Positions 46,630-60,446 of a stretch of DNA of 64,000 bases are shown here, piece by piece (within the stretch, counting starts at the first letter, position 1; each line of letters opens with the position of its first letter). Both the position numbers and the translations under genes were made by a program. Source of the stretch: Escallonia rubra (lineage: Eukaryota; Streptophyta; Magnoliopsida; Escalloniales; Escalloniaceae). The stretch spans positions 85,827-149,826 of the forward strand of contig JAVXUO010001893.1 in assembly GCA_033065855.1 (NCBI GenBank), given 5' to 3'. Below the pieces are notes generated by a model. The model ran no database searches, was not told the origin of the DNA, and was given only the letters and a program-made list of their open reading frames with translations.

Positions 46630-49600
46630 ATGTCCTCACTTCCCATGTACAATGACATGTTACCAACCTATGTTATCAATAAAAAAAATTTCATTTCCAG
46701 ACTTAGAATATTTTTCAATCTGCAATTATTCTTACCCAAGTCTACTTTCACAACCCTTGACTCCATCACTTATTCCCTTAGGGGCTTCACCCCTTCCCCA
46801 TCCCAAGCAGGCCACGCAACATATCCTCTATCTGACTTTGGATAGCAACTTGGTAGGTGATGCGCAGGGTGGCTCGAGATACGCTACCAGGTCTCAACCC
46901 GTTCGCTAACATTGACGTTGGCCTTGCGACGCCCTTGTGAGGCACGCACACCTCATGCCTTACTTGACCCATCCCCTATCCCTCATGCCAAAGTCACCCT
47001 TGTCGTCACCTCTGGTCGACCCCCACGACTCCCCTTCCCTCTTACCTTTAGCTCTCACGGTTGCATCAGCAACCCTTAGGTCCTCCCTCGACATGCTTGC
47101 AAGCGTCCACTTATCCACTTTCCTCTACTTAGAAAAAAATGTTTCACCCCCCCCCTCCCTTTATGACTCAGTCTTTTAGGAGGCCCTCTCAAGGCCCCCC
47201 CCCCCCCCTTTCATCATGATCTCTCGCAGTCACAATCCTCTTTTAGACACTTAGAAAAAATTTCTAACAAAATATTTTCATCTCCACCCTCCGCATCCTT
47301 AAAAAAAAATCAAATTTCAAATTTAAATTCCAAAATCATTGGGCAGAACAGAACTGGGCCACCCAACGCACTTCCTCTCATGCCCAATAAGTCCTAACAC
47401 GAACCTGGACCAACCCACCCCATAACCCAACCCATCCCCTCCTAAACCTTAATTTACCTAACAACCCAAAACCCTAATCTCTATCTACAAGCATCGCCCA
47501 ACCCCTCGTGCCGGTAACACCGTTCGATCTCTCCTGCTGGCGCCCCTCTCCCATCGGCGACCCCCTTCCTCCCCCCGCGGCCAGCCGATAAGCCCCATGC
47601 CACAACCCCTTGTGCCGTCGTTGCACCTATTTCCCCTTCTCTCTTCTCCCTTCTTCCCCCTACCCAAGGCCGAGCACTTCTTTTTCCCTAAGGCCGACCC
47701 CATTCCATGGACAACCTCCACCCCCCTTCTGCCCTAACTTGCCTCACCCCATTCTGCCTTCCCCACCCAACCCCAAGGCCGACCCCCCTTCCCCGCCAAG
47801 GCCGACCCTTTCACCCCAAGGCTGTCAAACCCCCGCCTTCGACTCACTCCCTCTTGGCCCCTTTGGGCCATACCCTTAGCCTCATCCACCTGCCTTGGCC
47901 GAACACTAACACCAATACCAAAACCTTCCACCATCGCTACCTATTCTCAACAAGAAAAAAACCATCAGTGCAATGGCACACTGTGCACCTCACCTGACTT
48001 CGTGTTGCTCCTTCACCCCATCACTTGGGCTTCGACATTCTCACCCCAATGTTTGCACCATTTTTTTCCCCCTCGTCGCGACACCGGACCGTGACCCTGC
48101 CTCTATCATCGCACCCCTACGTCGTGATTTGACTGTCATTGTATCCGTCTCGTCATAAAACCTGACCACGTCCCTACCCCTGGCAACAGACGCACCGAGA
48201 CGCTCAACAGCATCGTGCGCTCGTCATCGTGCCCCTACGCACGTCGTCATGCTCCCACGTTGCGACACCCTGCGACATCCATGTACTTAGTAAGTGGTGC
48301 GTGAAGCAGCTCGAGCCACCTAATCTTCAGCGCCCATTACTGCACCTCTGCGTTGTGACGCTGGACCGTGCCTATCATCACGCTCTTTCTCGTGTATCAA
48401 CGCAATGCTTGACGGCACCCAAGCATCCCTAAGCTTTGGTAGGTGGTACATGAGGTGGCCCGAGCCACCTAATCCTAACCTTCATTGTTCAGTGATGACG
48501 CCAGCTGCTTTGAGGCCAAAACACGTAAAAAATTCTTCTAAGTACGGACTTGCGAGTATGCATGTGCTACACACCTGGGTTGCCCCTCCACGTATACCGC
48601 ATGAAGGAGTCTTATGTTGTTATCTCATCCTGGCTATGCACTTTTGGACAGCTGTTATCCCATCCTGGCTACGCAATTTTGTACCCCTTTTAGGTCCCCT
48701 TCCTACAAAATTTCAAAATTTTAACGGTCAAAGTTCAACACTACCGAGCTAGTGAACCTGAAGCGAAATCCTTAAAACCAACTTAGACGTGGCCTTAGCC
48801 TTCCCCAAGGGTTGGCCTCGATCTTCGCAGGATGATCTCCACGAAGGCGTCGTTCCGTGACACCAGTCGCCGGGCCCTTGCGCCGTCTCCGCATCATGTG
48901 CCCTGGCACGATGTCGGCATTTGCGACAGCCGTCGCCGTGCCCGTGCGCCATCTCCACATTACATGCCCCCGGCACGACGAACGACTCCACCATACCCAT
49001 TGTCGCGCCAGTACGCCATCTCAGCATTACGTGCCCCCGGGACGACGCCCATTCCGCAACAACAATCACCGTGTCATGCGATGTTTTTGTGTCACGTGCC
49101 CCTAGCATGACACCAGCATCCACAATAGCCGTTGCCACACCCTGCTCCATTCTTGCGTTACATGCCCCTGGCATGATTCCCCATTCTGTGACTGTCATCG
49201 TCGCGCCCATGCACTGTTTTAACATCATGTGCCCCTAGAATGATGCCCACTTTAGCTAAACCCAATGCTACGTCTGTGCATCGCACATGCGTCACGTGCT
49301 CCCAGCACGATGGCCTATTTTGCGATACATGTCCCACAACCTTGCGTCGTCTCTGTATCACGTGCCCCTGGCACGACGCACGACTCTACAACACTTGTCG
49401 CAATGCCCGTGTGCTATTTTCATGTCACGTGCCCCCCCAACGCCGCACACATTCACCACACCATGCACACACCCCTTGGACGTGGAACATGCTTTGACCC
49501 ACTCGCCAGAGTGTGCAGAATCCCGCAGAGATAGGGGACTCATCCGGGACATTATCTCTGTTAGGGAGCTGAAAGTGCTCCGCCATGAGGACTCATCTCC

Positions 49601-50742
49601 CGCCAGGTAGGCGACTCCTTCGGGATATTACCTCGGCCTATCAGGTAGGCGACTCCACAGGACACTACTTTGGCACGCTCCAAATGCTCCGGCACAAGGA
49701 CTGACCCGCGGGATAGGCTGGCTCTCTAAGACACTGTCCTCGCCAGAGAGCCCCAAGTGCTCCGACATCAGGCCTCCCCTGCCGCCAGGTAGGCAACTCG
49801 TTCGGGACACTACCTCAGCTTGTCGGGTAGGCGACTCCTCCGGGACATTTCCTCGTCGTGTCGGGCAGGCGACTCCTTCCAGACACTACCTCGGCCTATC
49901 AGGTAAGCAACTCCTCCGGGAGAGTACCCCAGCGCGCTTCAAGAACTTCGACATGAGGGCTCACCCACCAGATAGGTTCCTCTCTAAGACAGTTTCTCCA
50001 CCACTGTGTCTACATGACTAGTCTATGTGATCCGGCACTAGGGGCTTTTTATTGGCACCCTTAGGGACTATGACCCCCAGGTCACCATGAGATGGAAGCA
50101 GTCCCTGGAGGGCATCGCGCGTATTGTGAATGGCAGTTAGGCGTCGGTTCTTTCATACAGCTGCCCGGTCCTTGGCGTCATTCGGTGGATGTGTGACTTT
50201 GCAGGGGCTTTCAACTAGTCACTAGATCAAGAGGGTTCTTCGGCCACACCAGCGCTGTGTGAGCCAATGTTTCTAGATAGACAGAGCGACGCTGCGAGGA
50301 GCAGGCTTGGTGAATATGCGGCTCGACAGTCCGTGGAGCACTGACATCTGTGGGCCCCTGGGTGAGGGGTCATTATCAGGGAGCGCCACGTTTTAGTTGA
50401 TGACATCATCATCTCAACCCCTATAAACAAGGGGCTTAAGAATTCATTTATAAGACTCTTGAAGAGCATAACTCATTCTCACATTCACTTTCTCACTGTA
50501 GAATTATAGACAGAGAAACATACATGACCTTGACTCTGGACCTCAGCATTGGACTGTGACTACTTTTGTGTATCCACCGGGCACCATCACTCTCGTAGGA
50601 CTACCATAATCAAGCTCTGTGGGAAGCTCCGGTCCCGCCATTATTTTATCTTTTCTTTGTCTCACATCAGTATATTTGGCATTTGACTCGAACTGTATTC
50701 TTTGTGGCACCTTTTCGTCAACTGCGAACCCATTCCTTGGCA
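46630..50742 (+). mobile_element. Second, truncated relative of the array-rich LTR element
   Basis: 46690-46890 aligns in order with 13320-13480 (CCAGACTTAGAA, 'cccttaggggcttcacc', 'gcgcagggtggctcgag'), and 'attgggcagaac' at 47337 with 14434. An LTR-like end runs 48615-50742. No 5' LTR or primer site was found, so only the interior and one LTR remain. No proteins are encoded: the C-rich part at 47480-47900 opens frames by composition only. Confidence 0.7.
48615..50742 (+). repeat. LTR of the second array-rich element, with arrays inside U3
   Basis: It starts TGTTGTTATCTC after ATGAAGGAGTCTTA (compare 16095 and 19055) and ends CCTTGGCA. It holds about 60-bp repeats with 'catgtgcccctggcacgac' (48850-49440) and about 48-bp repeats with 'gtaggcgactcctccgggacac' (49500-49930). 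TATA-like CTATAAACAAGG lies at 50421-50432 and the shared end segment 'tctttgtggcacct' near 50700. Confidence 0.65.
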
Positions 50743-50879
50743 TAAAAAAGTATACGTTAACCTCATGGGATGAAACTAGCTATTCTCAAAGGGTTGATTC
50801 TAATGAAAAGCCAATCCAAAACTGGCTTTCTAACTTTATGTTCACTAAAGGCACGGAGATGAGTTCCTGCGGTGGCTCG

Positions 50880-51868
50880 ATACATTGTAGCATGCGCTCA
50901 TCTCTGTGATCCTAAATAGATGGGTCCCCTCCACTCTTACAAGACTATATGTAGCACTTAGGACCATGGCTTGTATCCTCCCACCAGGCCGATGCCTGTA
51001 GGCATAGAGAATTTCATGGCCATGTGAAGTGTGGAAGTCATGTCCTGTAACTTGTCAGGTCATGTTCTTCAGTGAAAGTCGTTGTAAGCGTAATTAACCT
51101 TGACGATTAAGAACTCGCACGTTTAGGTGACTTGATGAGGAGTGGTACCACTGATGACCATGAAAGGGGATTTACTTCTTCCGTAGCAATCAGTGCTCAT
51201 GTAAGGCCATATGGGGGGGGGGGGGGGGGACAGGTTTACCCTTCCCCAAGTATACCCTTCCATTTGAAGGCCTCGTCAAAGATGATGTCATCTGAGCTGC
51301 CGGTTTTGACTACGATACGCCTAATAGAATATGCATCAATAAGTAAGGTGACGACTAGACCATACCCCTTCAAGATCTAAGTCGTCGAAGCTAAGGGAGG
51401 TTTTAAGAGCTTTGTTGGGCTATGTATGAAGTTGACCTACTGCGCGTGAACCTTTCTTGAGCTGTGAGATAATCTGTCAGAAGAGCAGAGAGTGGCACGA
51501 GATTCGTGTCACTCTCTCTCTATAGGCTTCTTCATTAGGGAAGATAGCAGCCTCTTCAGCTCATAGATACTTCTTAAGTCTATTGAAGAAGTCTACCATA
51601 TCCGTGGTTGCTTGTTGAGCGAGCACCTGAGTGGAGTGTCTGGGTGTACAGCTCTGGCCATTGCGGCAAACGTGACTCCTGAATCAAGATAGTGTATGAG
51701 GAGCTTCTATGCATTAAAGTGGGCATGGTAGGATGGCAAAGACTCCTTGGAACCTTGTACATGAGAAAAAAGGCTGCAAAATTCTTTTCATAAACACGGC
51801 TCGTGAGAAAGCTACCGCAGAAGGAATCGATGAGTTGAGCCCTAACATGATATGGAACTGAGTGGTAA
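50880..51868 (-). pseudogene. GypsyB: gag-protease remnant of another Tat-type element
   Basis: On the minus strand, gag C-terminal motifs come first (RAQLIDSFCGSFLTSRVYEKN near 51845, then a VPRSLCHPTMPTLMH-type segment and the 'NKQP' segment near 51610). The protease follows with DAYSIRRIVVKTGSSDDIIF at about 51335-51275. The usual D-T/N-G is K-T-G here, so the catalytic Asp is lost. FLVVKVNYAYNDF and STLHMAMKFSMPTGIGLVGG (about 51105-50985) match the protease-RT linker of Tat elements. It ends near 50880, is cut by a CACTA end on its upstream side, and runs opposite to the LTR that ends at 50742. Confidence 0.7.
51211..51229. repeat. Poly-G tract
   Basis: About 18 G residues; its length may be unreliable in the assembly. 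Confidence 0.9.
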
Positions 51869-52270
51869 CACTACAAAAAGAAGGGGTTTAGGCCACACTA
51901 AAAAAGTGTTGCCAATGATTGTAAACGTGTCGTAAAGTGGTTTCCCGACACTATATCAAAGCTCTTCACAAGCATCGCAAATTCGTCCATCGGGAATTTC
52001 CCAACACTTCTTACACATGTTGGAGTTAGACTTGCGACATTTTTGTGCCACATTTTCAAGTGTCTCTTATAGAGTCAATAGTCAACTTAGGTATGTGACA
52101 CTTTGAAAAAAAAATGTCGCTAAGTTAGCAACGCTTGCATTAAAGTGCCAGTTTTTATTTGGCGGCATTATCTTTGAAATGCTGCTAAATTGTGACACTT
52201 GAATTAAGTGCCGGTTTTTTATTTTGCGGCATTATCATTGAAATGTCGTTTCTATTTACGACACTTGACC
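51869..52270. mobile_element. Left end of a second CACTA element with subterminal repeats
   Basis: CACTACAAAAAGAAGGGG at 51869 is preceded by TAA. The next 400 bp hold many copies of GTGTCG/CGACACTT in both orientations (for example 51905, 51931, 52078, 52194, 52258), the usual subterminal layout. The right end was not identified before 60446, so the size is unknown. Confidence 0.65.
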
Positions 52271-52645
52271 TAAAACGTAAAAGTGAAGTATTTAAGTAAT
52301 CTCTGCTCCAATCCAACACGAAAAAGTGAACAACCAAGTAGATTTAACAAGCTTATAAACTCATCATTATAGAAACAAATGTCATTCAACCATACCATAT
52401 CCAACATTCGAATCCTAATTACAAATCTAATGTCATTGAACAACCAAACCTAAAGATATATATCTCATCCAAAATGTCATCATAGTACATATCGTTTCTT
52501 CTAAGTCCAACAAAAGCATTGATGTACGTACGTCTTCCCAACATATAAACCTAGAAATAAAAAAAAGGTCAAGAAAGATGGTTATCAGTTTAACTGGTAT
52601 AATACAAGTCGAATTATGCTGAAAACTAGTCAAAAAAGGGAATGC

Positions 52646-52685
<40 letters not shown>

Positions 52686-54238
52686 ACATTTCATTCTTGC
52701 ACTTTATTTTGCAAATTTTTTAAAGTGACGGAATTCTTCTTTGCTTTTTGATGTTAAGAAACCTGAATAAATAGATCATATATAATCATTAGTTACACAA
52801 AAGAAAAGACAATCATATGAAAAATAGCCATGCCACTCAAATAAATAATTATACAAGTATCTCAACTAAATCGATCATTCCTTTGTATAACACTACTCTT
52901 AAATAGCTAAACATCAAACAGAAACAAATGCACGAATAGAAAAAGGATCTTAATTATATAACCAAGTTTAAAAAACGTGCCATGATGTTAAATCAAATAA
53001 TGTTGATTTCAACGAGAATCCATGTAAAAAGATTATGGCAGAAAACCAAACCACACCAATGATATGACATCATAGACTTGGTACAATTCTCACATGTCAA
53101 TGAAAACCATGAAAGAGCAATACAAAGGCATCACTGTTATTCGCTGGAACCTTATTTGAATGTCTGCTTCTATAGTTGAAACATCAAAATAGTTACAGGC
53201 CACTTCATAGAGGTTCAATTAAATCCAATAAGAACATAGCTACATTCTAAATTTCTTTTTTAAGCAATTCGATAACATGACAAGAACTTTCTATGAAGCC
53301 TCTTCCATTCAAAAATGCATCACCTTACACCATTGGATAGCATGTTCATCATAAGGTATTATTATCACAAACTACTTCAGAAGTGCATACTGTTATTACT
53401 GTGATTGCTCTAATTAGACCAAAGCAATCTAGTTTTGTACTGTCTTCCCTAAGTTGTCTAAATTAAGATCTCAAGATTTAGAGCTTCGAAAGTGTAGCAC
53501 TATCCAACTGTTCAGACTTATATATTGTTCAGTTGTACTTACTAAGCGCTCTGACAATGCTAAAGTTAAGACAATGTATCAATGAGGACACGTCTAAATT
53601 GCAAACATCCTAAAAAAATCAGCTCTTTGACAACCATATCCCATTCAAAATTAAAGTACAACATTCCAAATCAACCCCCACTCCTCACATCAAACAAAAC
53701 ACTCACTTCTCTGTGGTCTTTGTAGTTTCTGCTCAACCAAAAAAAAAATAAAACAAATAGCAACAGAAGAAACTCTCTCCCATAAGGCACACATTCAAAA
53801 CAATAGACCCCCCAACAGCAGCCTTGCTACTTTTCTAAAATGGAGAGCTTTGCACTCTGCTCTCCCTCCTCTTCTCTCTCTCTCTCTCGCACCTCCTTCC
53901 ACCACCACCACCACCAAGTGTTGAGATCGACAATAGAACATAAGAGCGTGGAATGCTGACAAACTTCTAATTAAGTACAAACACAAAAGGAAAAAGAGAA
54001 GAGTGAAAACTTACAATTAACAAGTACGGTATCAAATGGCCTTCAAGCTTTGCCTAAAGCACACTCAGAATCAAGTAAAGATCTGCAATTAGATTCTTTA
54101 TATATTACCTAAAGCACACTTAGAATCAAGTAAAGATTTGCAATTATATTCTTTATATATTATTGAAAGACCACAAATATATTTAGTTTGCCAAAAACTG
54201 CAATATATACCATTTTAAACCCAAATGAATGGCATGAC
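52271..54238. other. Probable CACTA interior, nothing coding recognised
   Basis: AT-rich, with an (AT)n tract at 52648-52683 and a CT-rich stretch with CCACCACCACC at 53860-53915 that looks leader-like on the minus strand. No transposase domain was seen. Confidence 0.4.
52648..52683. repeat. (TA)n microsatellite
   Basis: About 18 TA dinucleotides. Confidence 0.95.
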
Positions 54239-57200
54239 TGTAACGTCCCGGAAATCCGGAGCTCCGTCGCCCGAACTCCCGGAGCGTTAACCTACCACTT
54301 CAGTCAAATCCTGTTTACCAATACATACTTTAATTTAAAGCATCTAATTCGACATCAACTCAAATTCCTCAAAATACAAGATTACAACCGTTTAAACTTA
54401 AGTAGGTTCTTTACAACCTCAAGTTCCCAAGAACGAGTTAACAATACCGACCCGCATAAGGGTCCTACTATACAGTAGTGATGCGCTCACCAGAACCACA
54501 TATAGTCTCTAACCCATTCCCGAGCAATCTACTGTTGATCATCACCTGCAGAACGGAGTCAAACAAAGGGTGAGCTTTTGAGAGCTCAGTTAGGTCGTAC
54601 AACGACTACCAAAAGAATTACAAAACGACTCCAAAGAATCCAACCGACGATGATCTCCAAAATACATACAAACGATCAAAAAACTCAATGATTTCGAAAA
54701 TAATCAAAATTCATCATAAACAAATTCCAAAATAGACAATAACAATCACGACGAGTTCCAAAATGATCAATAAAAGATTATCTTCAAAGCCATCATTTGA
54801 AAATACAATGATGGTTTTCCGAAGGATTTCAAAACGCGTACATATCATTTGAGACAATCCTTTTTCAGTCAATTCCGTAACAGTCACGGTAAGATACAAT
54901 GTCAATAAAATCAAGGACATTAACCCTGGGCAGTTGCAATGCCATTCGAGCAAAACCAATGTGGTGTACACATGCATGATGTACCAGTATATAATTACTA
55001 GTCTCACTGGGTACTAGCCTGCATTCCATGCAGGATTCAAACCAGCCTTATAACACCTCCCCACAGTACAGTTTCTAGGTCAACACAAAATCAACAATAT
55101 CAATGAGCATTAACATAAGCTCAAATCACCAAAATCAATTCGGATTTCAATAACAATAAACATACTGAAATAAGTCATTACTCGAAATTTCAGAGTAACC
55201 ACAACAAACAGCAAGAACGATTGCGAATAATAATCAAATTTAGGCATAACAATTCAGATGAACGGACACAAGCAATTATCAGGTTTGCTCAGCATGGAAT
55301 AATAGGCGAGCATCAACAAGATTTAAAAATAATCGATTCGGGTTCAATACTGGGGTTTTTCTCTTCAAATACTGCTGATATCAGTACATAATTCAGCGTT
55401 TGACATTAATCATTAGTAAGTCAAAGAGTACTTACAAGTAGGAGTTATCAAAATAAGAGTTTGGACAAAAGTCCTCACTCAGTGTTCAGATAGAAATCCT
55501 TACCTGGATCTGTTGTTACATTATCCTAACTGGAAAGTCTTTAACTTTAACCTAAACGGAACAATCAGGTGATTAGAATACGGTCTCCACTACGATATTA
55601 TAAATCAATACGAACTCACGCATATTCCCAAAACGAACGCCCGTATGTAAAATTACCAAAATGCCCATAGGGTGTAAAATTACCAAAAACACCTCTCACA
55701 CTCTTAAATCACCAAAACAACATTCTCATAAGTAAAATTACTCAAATAACCTTACTGCATATGAATTTACCCAAAAACACCCTTTATAGGTAAAATTCCT
55801 AAAATACCCCTCTGGTGGCAAATTACCAAAATACCTCTGGGGGTTCTCGGCACCGAAAATATTCCAAAACATATTAAAATATCCTGAAGTAATTTTTGGG
55901 TTAAAAAGTATTTAAAAAAAAAATTCGCCCCAAAATTCCAAATCGGTATCCAGACCGAGAGTCAGAAGCCGGTTTGGCTAAAAGTAGTTATTGACTTCGG
56001 AATTGAGCAAAATTTTAGATTACGAAACATATCTATAAAATAATATTTTTCTAAAAGTTTTAGATTAAAATAACTTGGTTTACTATGTTAAATAAATTCA
56101 GAATTTCTCCTAATCGATACCCTAATTTGGCATCCTTCGCGAATACTAAAAATTCTCGAAAAATTCTAGCGCGTACGTGTCGTAAAAATATTGGGAGGTA
56201 CTGTGTTCAACTTTGTCTTTGACCTATCTATTTATAGAAAAACGTGGAAAAACTGCCTAATTAATCCTCCCTCCCCTTTTTTAGCGACAATTACGTTTAC
56301 TATGCAAATTCAAACACATACTATTACACCTTTTGCACAGACACACTTCATCTTCCTCATTCCCTCACCCAACTGCCGAATCCACTCCCACAACATACCA
56401 CCTCATCCATTACACTCACAATTACACCTATCCACATATGCCTAAAACACATTCTAACGTACACATTAACACACAATTACTTACACATCAGACACATATA
56501 CACACCCGAATCACACACCCACACACCTGCTGCTCGAAACAAAACACACACACACACTGTCACACTAAACACACAATCCCTCACTAAAAACACTCACTAA
56601 CCCTCCCCGATTTCACACAATCCGTCATTTAATACCCACAACACCCGAAAATCACTGGAAATCCACATACGCACCCAAACTGCACCCACTTGCACACCAC
56701 ACGGCAGCAAGGCTGCTGCCGTGTTTCCCCTTCCCTTCGTCCCTCCTCACACACAGACACAAGAACTACATACACACACCGAAATTCATAGACACACAAC
56801 ACACTACAATCACCCCATATAACCCATCACCCGTAGTTCCCCACACACCAAAACACACACACACACAGCACACGCAGTGGACAACACACACTGAGCACCT
56901 GAACTACCCACTGAAACCAACACCAAAGGTGAGAATTTTACCCTTTAGAACTTATCCAATCTCTTCTCTTTCTCCCCTTTCATGCTCTTCCCCGAGCTCG
57001 CTGGTTTCTTCTCCTCTGTTCTTGGTCCTCTGCTATTGTTCATCATTTTGTTTTTCTTTTCTGAATTGTTTTCTTTTAGTTCTTTAATTTACAAAATAAC
57101 CATATCCATTAATTTAGTATTAAATTGATTAGTCATCACATAAAATAGCAAGGGTAGCAACATCTTACAATCCATTTTCAAAATTTGACACCTAAGTACA

Positions 57201-59546
57201 AGTTTCCAAAATTTGCAAAATAGCCCCTCAAAATTTCTCAAAATTACAAAATGACCCCAAAAAATTTAAAAGTTACATTTTGCCCTAAACTCTTCTAATC
57301 TTTAATAATTTAATTAGATGTCACTAAAACATATACTATCACTTCTTTCATTATTTTTCATCACCAGAAACATAATTTACATTTATACCCCAAAGTTTTC
57401 CAAAATTACAAATGGCCCCCAAAACTTTACTAAATTATATTTTGACTCTAAAAATATTTTAACATTTCATGCTCCATTACTACCCGAGCATTGCCAAAAA
57501 TTATAGCCCAATTATTTTAATCTAAATTTTTTCGGAAAACCATATTCTACTAAGATGTTATATTATCTAAAATTTTGTGCCATTCTGAGGTCGATAGGTT
57601 TTTTTAGCAAAACAGGCTTCGAGCGCTTGCTCTGGAAACTGGTTCAGGAATTTCTGGCAAAAGTTTCCTGAAATACTTTTTAGCCCAAAAAATTTACTTC
57701 AGGATGCTTAAAATAGTATTTTAAAGTGTTTTTTAAACTTTTTCGATGCCGGAAACCCCTAGGGGATATTTTGGTAATTTAACCACTAAAAGGTATTTTT
57801 GGTTAAATTCACATAAAATAATATTATTTTAGCAATTTTACTCAGCGGAAGGCTGTTTTGGTCATTTAAGTGTGCAACGGGTGTTTTTGATAATTTTACA
57901 CTTAAGAGGCATTTTGGTAATTTTACATACCCAATAAGGAAGGTTCATTTTGGAATTTTGCGTGGGTCAATATTGAGTTTCTAATATCGTAGTGTAGACC
58001 GTATAATAATCATATGGTTGTTCCGTTTAGGTTAAAACAATACACTTCCGTTTAGGATAATTTAGCTTCGGATCCAGGTAAGGGTTTCTATCTAAACTCG
58101 GGTAAAGATTTTGATTCGAACCCTAATTTCGATAACTGGTGTTCGTAAGTGTTCTTTTGATTTGCTTATAACTATTTCCAAACACTGAGACGTGCATTTG
58201 ACATCAGAATGTTATTGCCTAGCAAACCCTAATACTGAACTTGAATCGGCCGTTTGAAAATCTTATCGATGCTTACCTTGTATAACATGTTGAGAAAATT
58301 TGATTATTGTTTACATTCCATCTTTGAATTGTTAAGCCCAAATTTGATAATTGTTCGCAATCGTTCTTGCTATTTGTTTGTAGTTATTCTGAAATTTTGA
58401 GTGATGAATTATATCAGTATGCTTAATTATTATTGAAACCTTAATTGTTCGGGTTATGTGTATTCAACTTGGTGCTCATTTTATTGCATGTTAAGCAGTG
58501 AATTTCTTGTGGATTTTGTGACTTTTGTTCTGCGTTGACCTATGAATCTGTTATGTGGGGAGGCATTATAAGGTTGATGTGTTACCGCTTCCTAAAGGGA
58601 AGCTGGCTAGTTCCTTGATCGATGAAGAGGGCTAGTTATTATCGTACATCATGCATGTGTACATCTGCGCATTGCCTGAATGACACTACATCCGCCCAGG
58701 ATCAACGTCTTTGAAACCCCTTAAATTATCTCCTACAATAACTGTTTTCGAAACAATGTTCAAATGAAGGTATTGTTACCTGATTGAGGGGATTGAGTTG
58801 AAACTCTTTCCCATACTGTGAGTAAACCATTTGTGTTTGGATAAAACCCTTCCCCTATTTTCCTTGAAATATTTAGGTTCGCTTTGAAACCCTTTGGAAA
58901 AATCAACTTTGTATTTTTACAATGATTGCTTTAAAAATGATCTTCTAACGATCGCTTGATATATCGTTAGGACTGTTATTGTTTGTTGGAAACTGAGATG
59001 ATTGCTAATGTTTGTTTTGGTGTCTGTCTATGATTACTTTTGGTCGTCTTTGGTATATGCTTACGACTGATTATGGTTGTTTTGGAAACTACTAAATTGT
59101 TCATGATTGTTGGAATGTTTTGAGAAATTATCATCAGTTTGTCATTCTTTCCGTTCTTCCTTGGACGATCTTACTAAGTTCTCACAAGCTCACCCTTCGT
59201 TTGACTTTCTTTTACAGGTAATCAGCTATAGAATGCTCGGGAATGGTTTTAGAGTTTGGGTGAGATTCCGGTAAGCCCACCACTACTGTATAGTAAGACC
59301 CCTGCATGGGTTGGTATCGTTAACTCGTTCTATAATTAAGAACTTTGAGTTTGTAAAGAATCTAGGTTTTAATAGTTTAAGTCTAAGCAGTGTTGTAATC
59401 CTGTATTTGAAAATTTTGAGTTGATATCGGATTAGATGCTTTGAAGGATGTGTTAGTAAACAGGACTCGACAGGTTTGAAATGATGTGGTAGGTTAACAT
59501 TCCGGGAGTTCGGGGTGATGGAGCACCGGATTTTTGGGATGTTACA
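54239..59546. repeat. Large inverted repeat, arms ~2 kb, LTR-like ends
   Basis: The left end TGTAACGTCCCGGAAATCCG and the right end, read inverted as TGTAACATCCCAAAAATCCG, start arms that match over long stretches. Examples are CCATTCCCGAGCAATCTA (54519) against the inverse at 59240, 'cttacctggatc' (55500) against 'gatccaggtaag' (58070), and 'aaattaccaaaatacc' runs (55630-55850) against their inverse at 57760-57930. The left arm ends near 56080 and the right arm starts near 57530. The 1.4-kb centre is CA-rich at 56280-56900 and has no protein domain. The ends are TG...CA-like, so these may be two inverted LTRs of one family. Confidence 0.8.
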
Positions 59547-60446
59547 GTTTATTTCACAAATTGATTGCAACAAATGACCTGAAGGATAAGCGTGGCTAAT
59601 TCACGATCGGTGTGGACCTGTGTTCTGGGTGATTACCAACATAAGAAAAAGGATTCAAAGAATTTTGACAACCAGGACAATTTGGTACCAAAGTGAAAAG
59701 CAAATATTATGCTAACTCTCATGCAGGGATTTTACATGGAGAAAAGTATAACCAGCAGTGAAATTCTTTAATAATCAATCATACAGCCATTCAAAAGAAC
59801 TCTGCAAGAAACCAACTCCAATTCTAATAGGATAGCAATATAGAGTAGAGTTCAACATCTGCCTCCTGCTAAAATTTAGCGCCCCATACTGCTAACCTTA
59901 ATTAGCATCGCCCTTCTCCTCCCCTGTTATTTCGTGGTTTATTCAGCGCAAGTTGGATTTTTATACTAGTGACATAGACTCTAACTCTCAATGCATGGTT
60001 GATCATCTTAAAGACAAATTTGGATGGTTATTTATATCAAATCACAATGCATCGGCAAACCACATTCCCGCAAGACATGAGCCCTTAATGTCAACAATAT
60101 TTTCTAGTATTAAGATGTATTTACTAGTATTCATATATGAATGACGAAGATGATAGCGGTAGAAGAATCATCTGGTCTGCAAATGAAAAGGAATTATATC
60201 AATATATAACTACGAGCATTAAGTTCCATCAAACTGAAACATAATAAAACATGCAAGATCTCAAGTTCATTAAAATTGTAGATGCATCAGAAAAATTATG
60301 TATAAACATCAAAACTTCCTTGAAAGGGGATAATTCAAGTTATATGCACGAGCCACAGCCATGATCAAGATCATGAACGCTTACACCCAAAATTTATATT
60401 AAGAGTACCCAAAGAAGACGACTATGACAACAACAGTGATAATAAT
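59547..60446. other. No recognisable feature
   Basis: AT-rich sequence between the inverted repeat and the next LTR. It may be CACTA interior or flank. Confidence 0.45.

Noticed and set aside
46545..46640. Start of a GypsyA 3' LTR after the purine tract
   Set aside because: TGTCCCCACCC resembles TGTAGACACCC only over a few bases and the following sequence does not match the 5' LTR.
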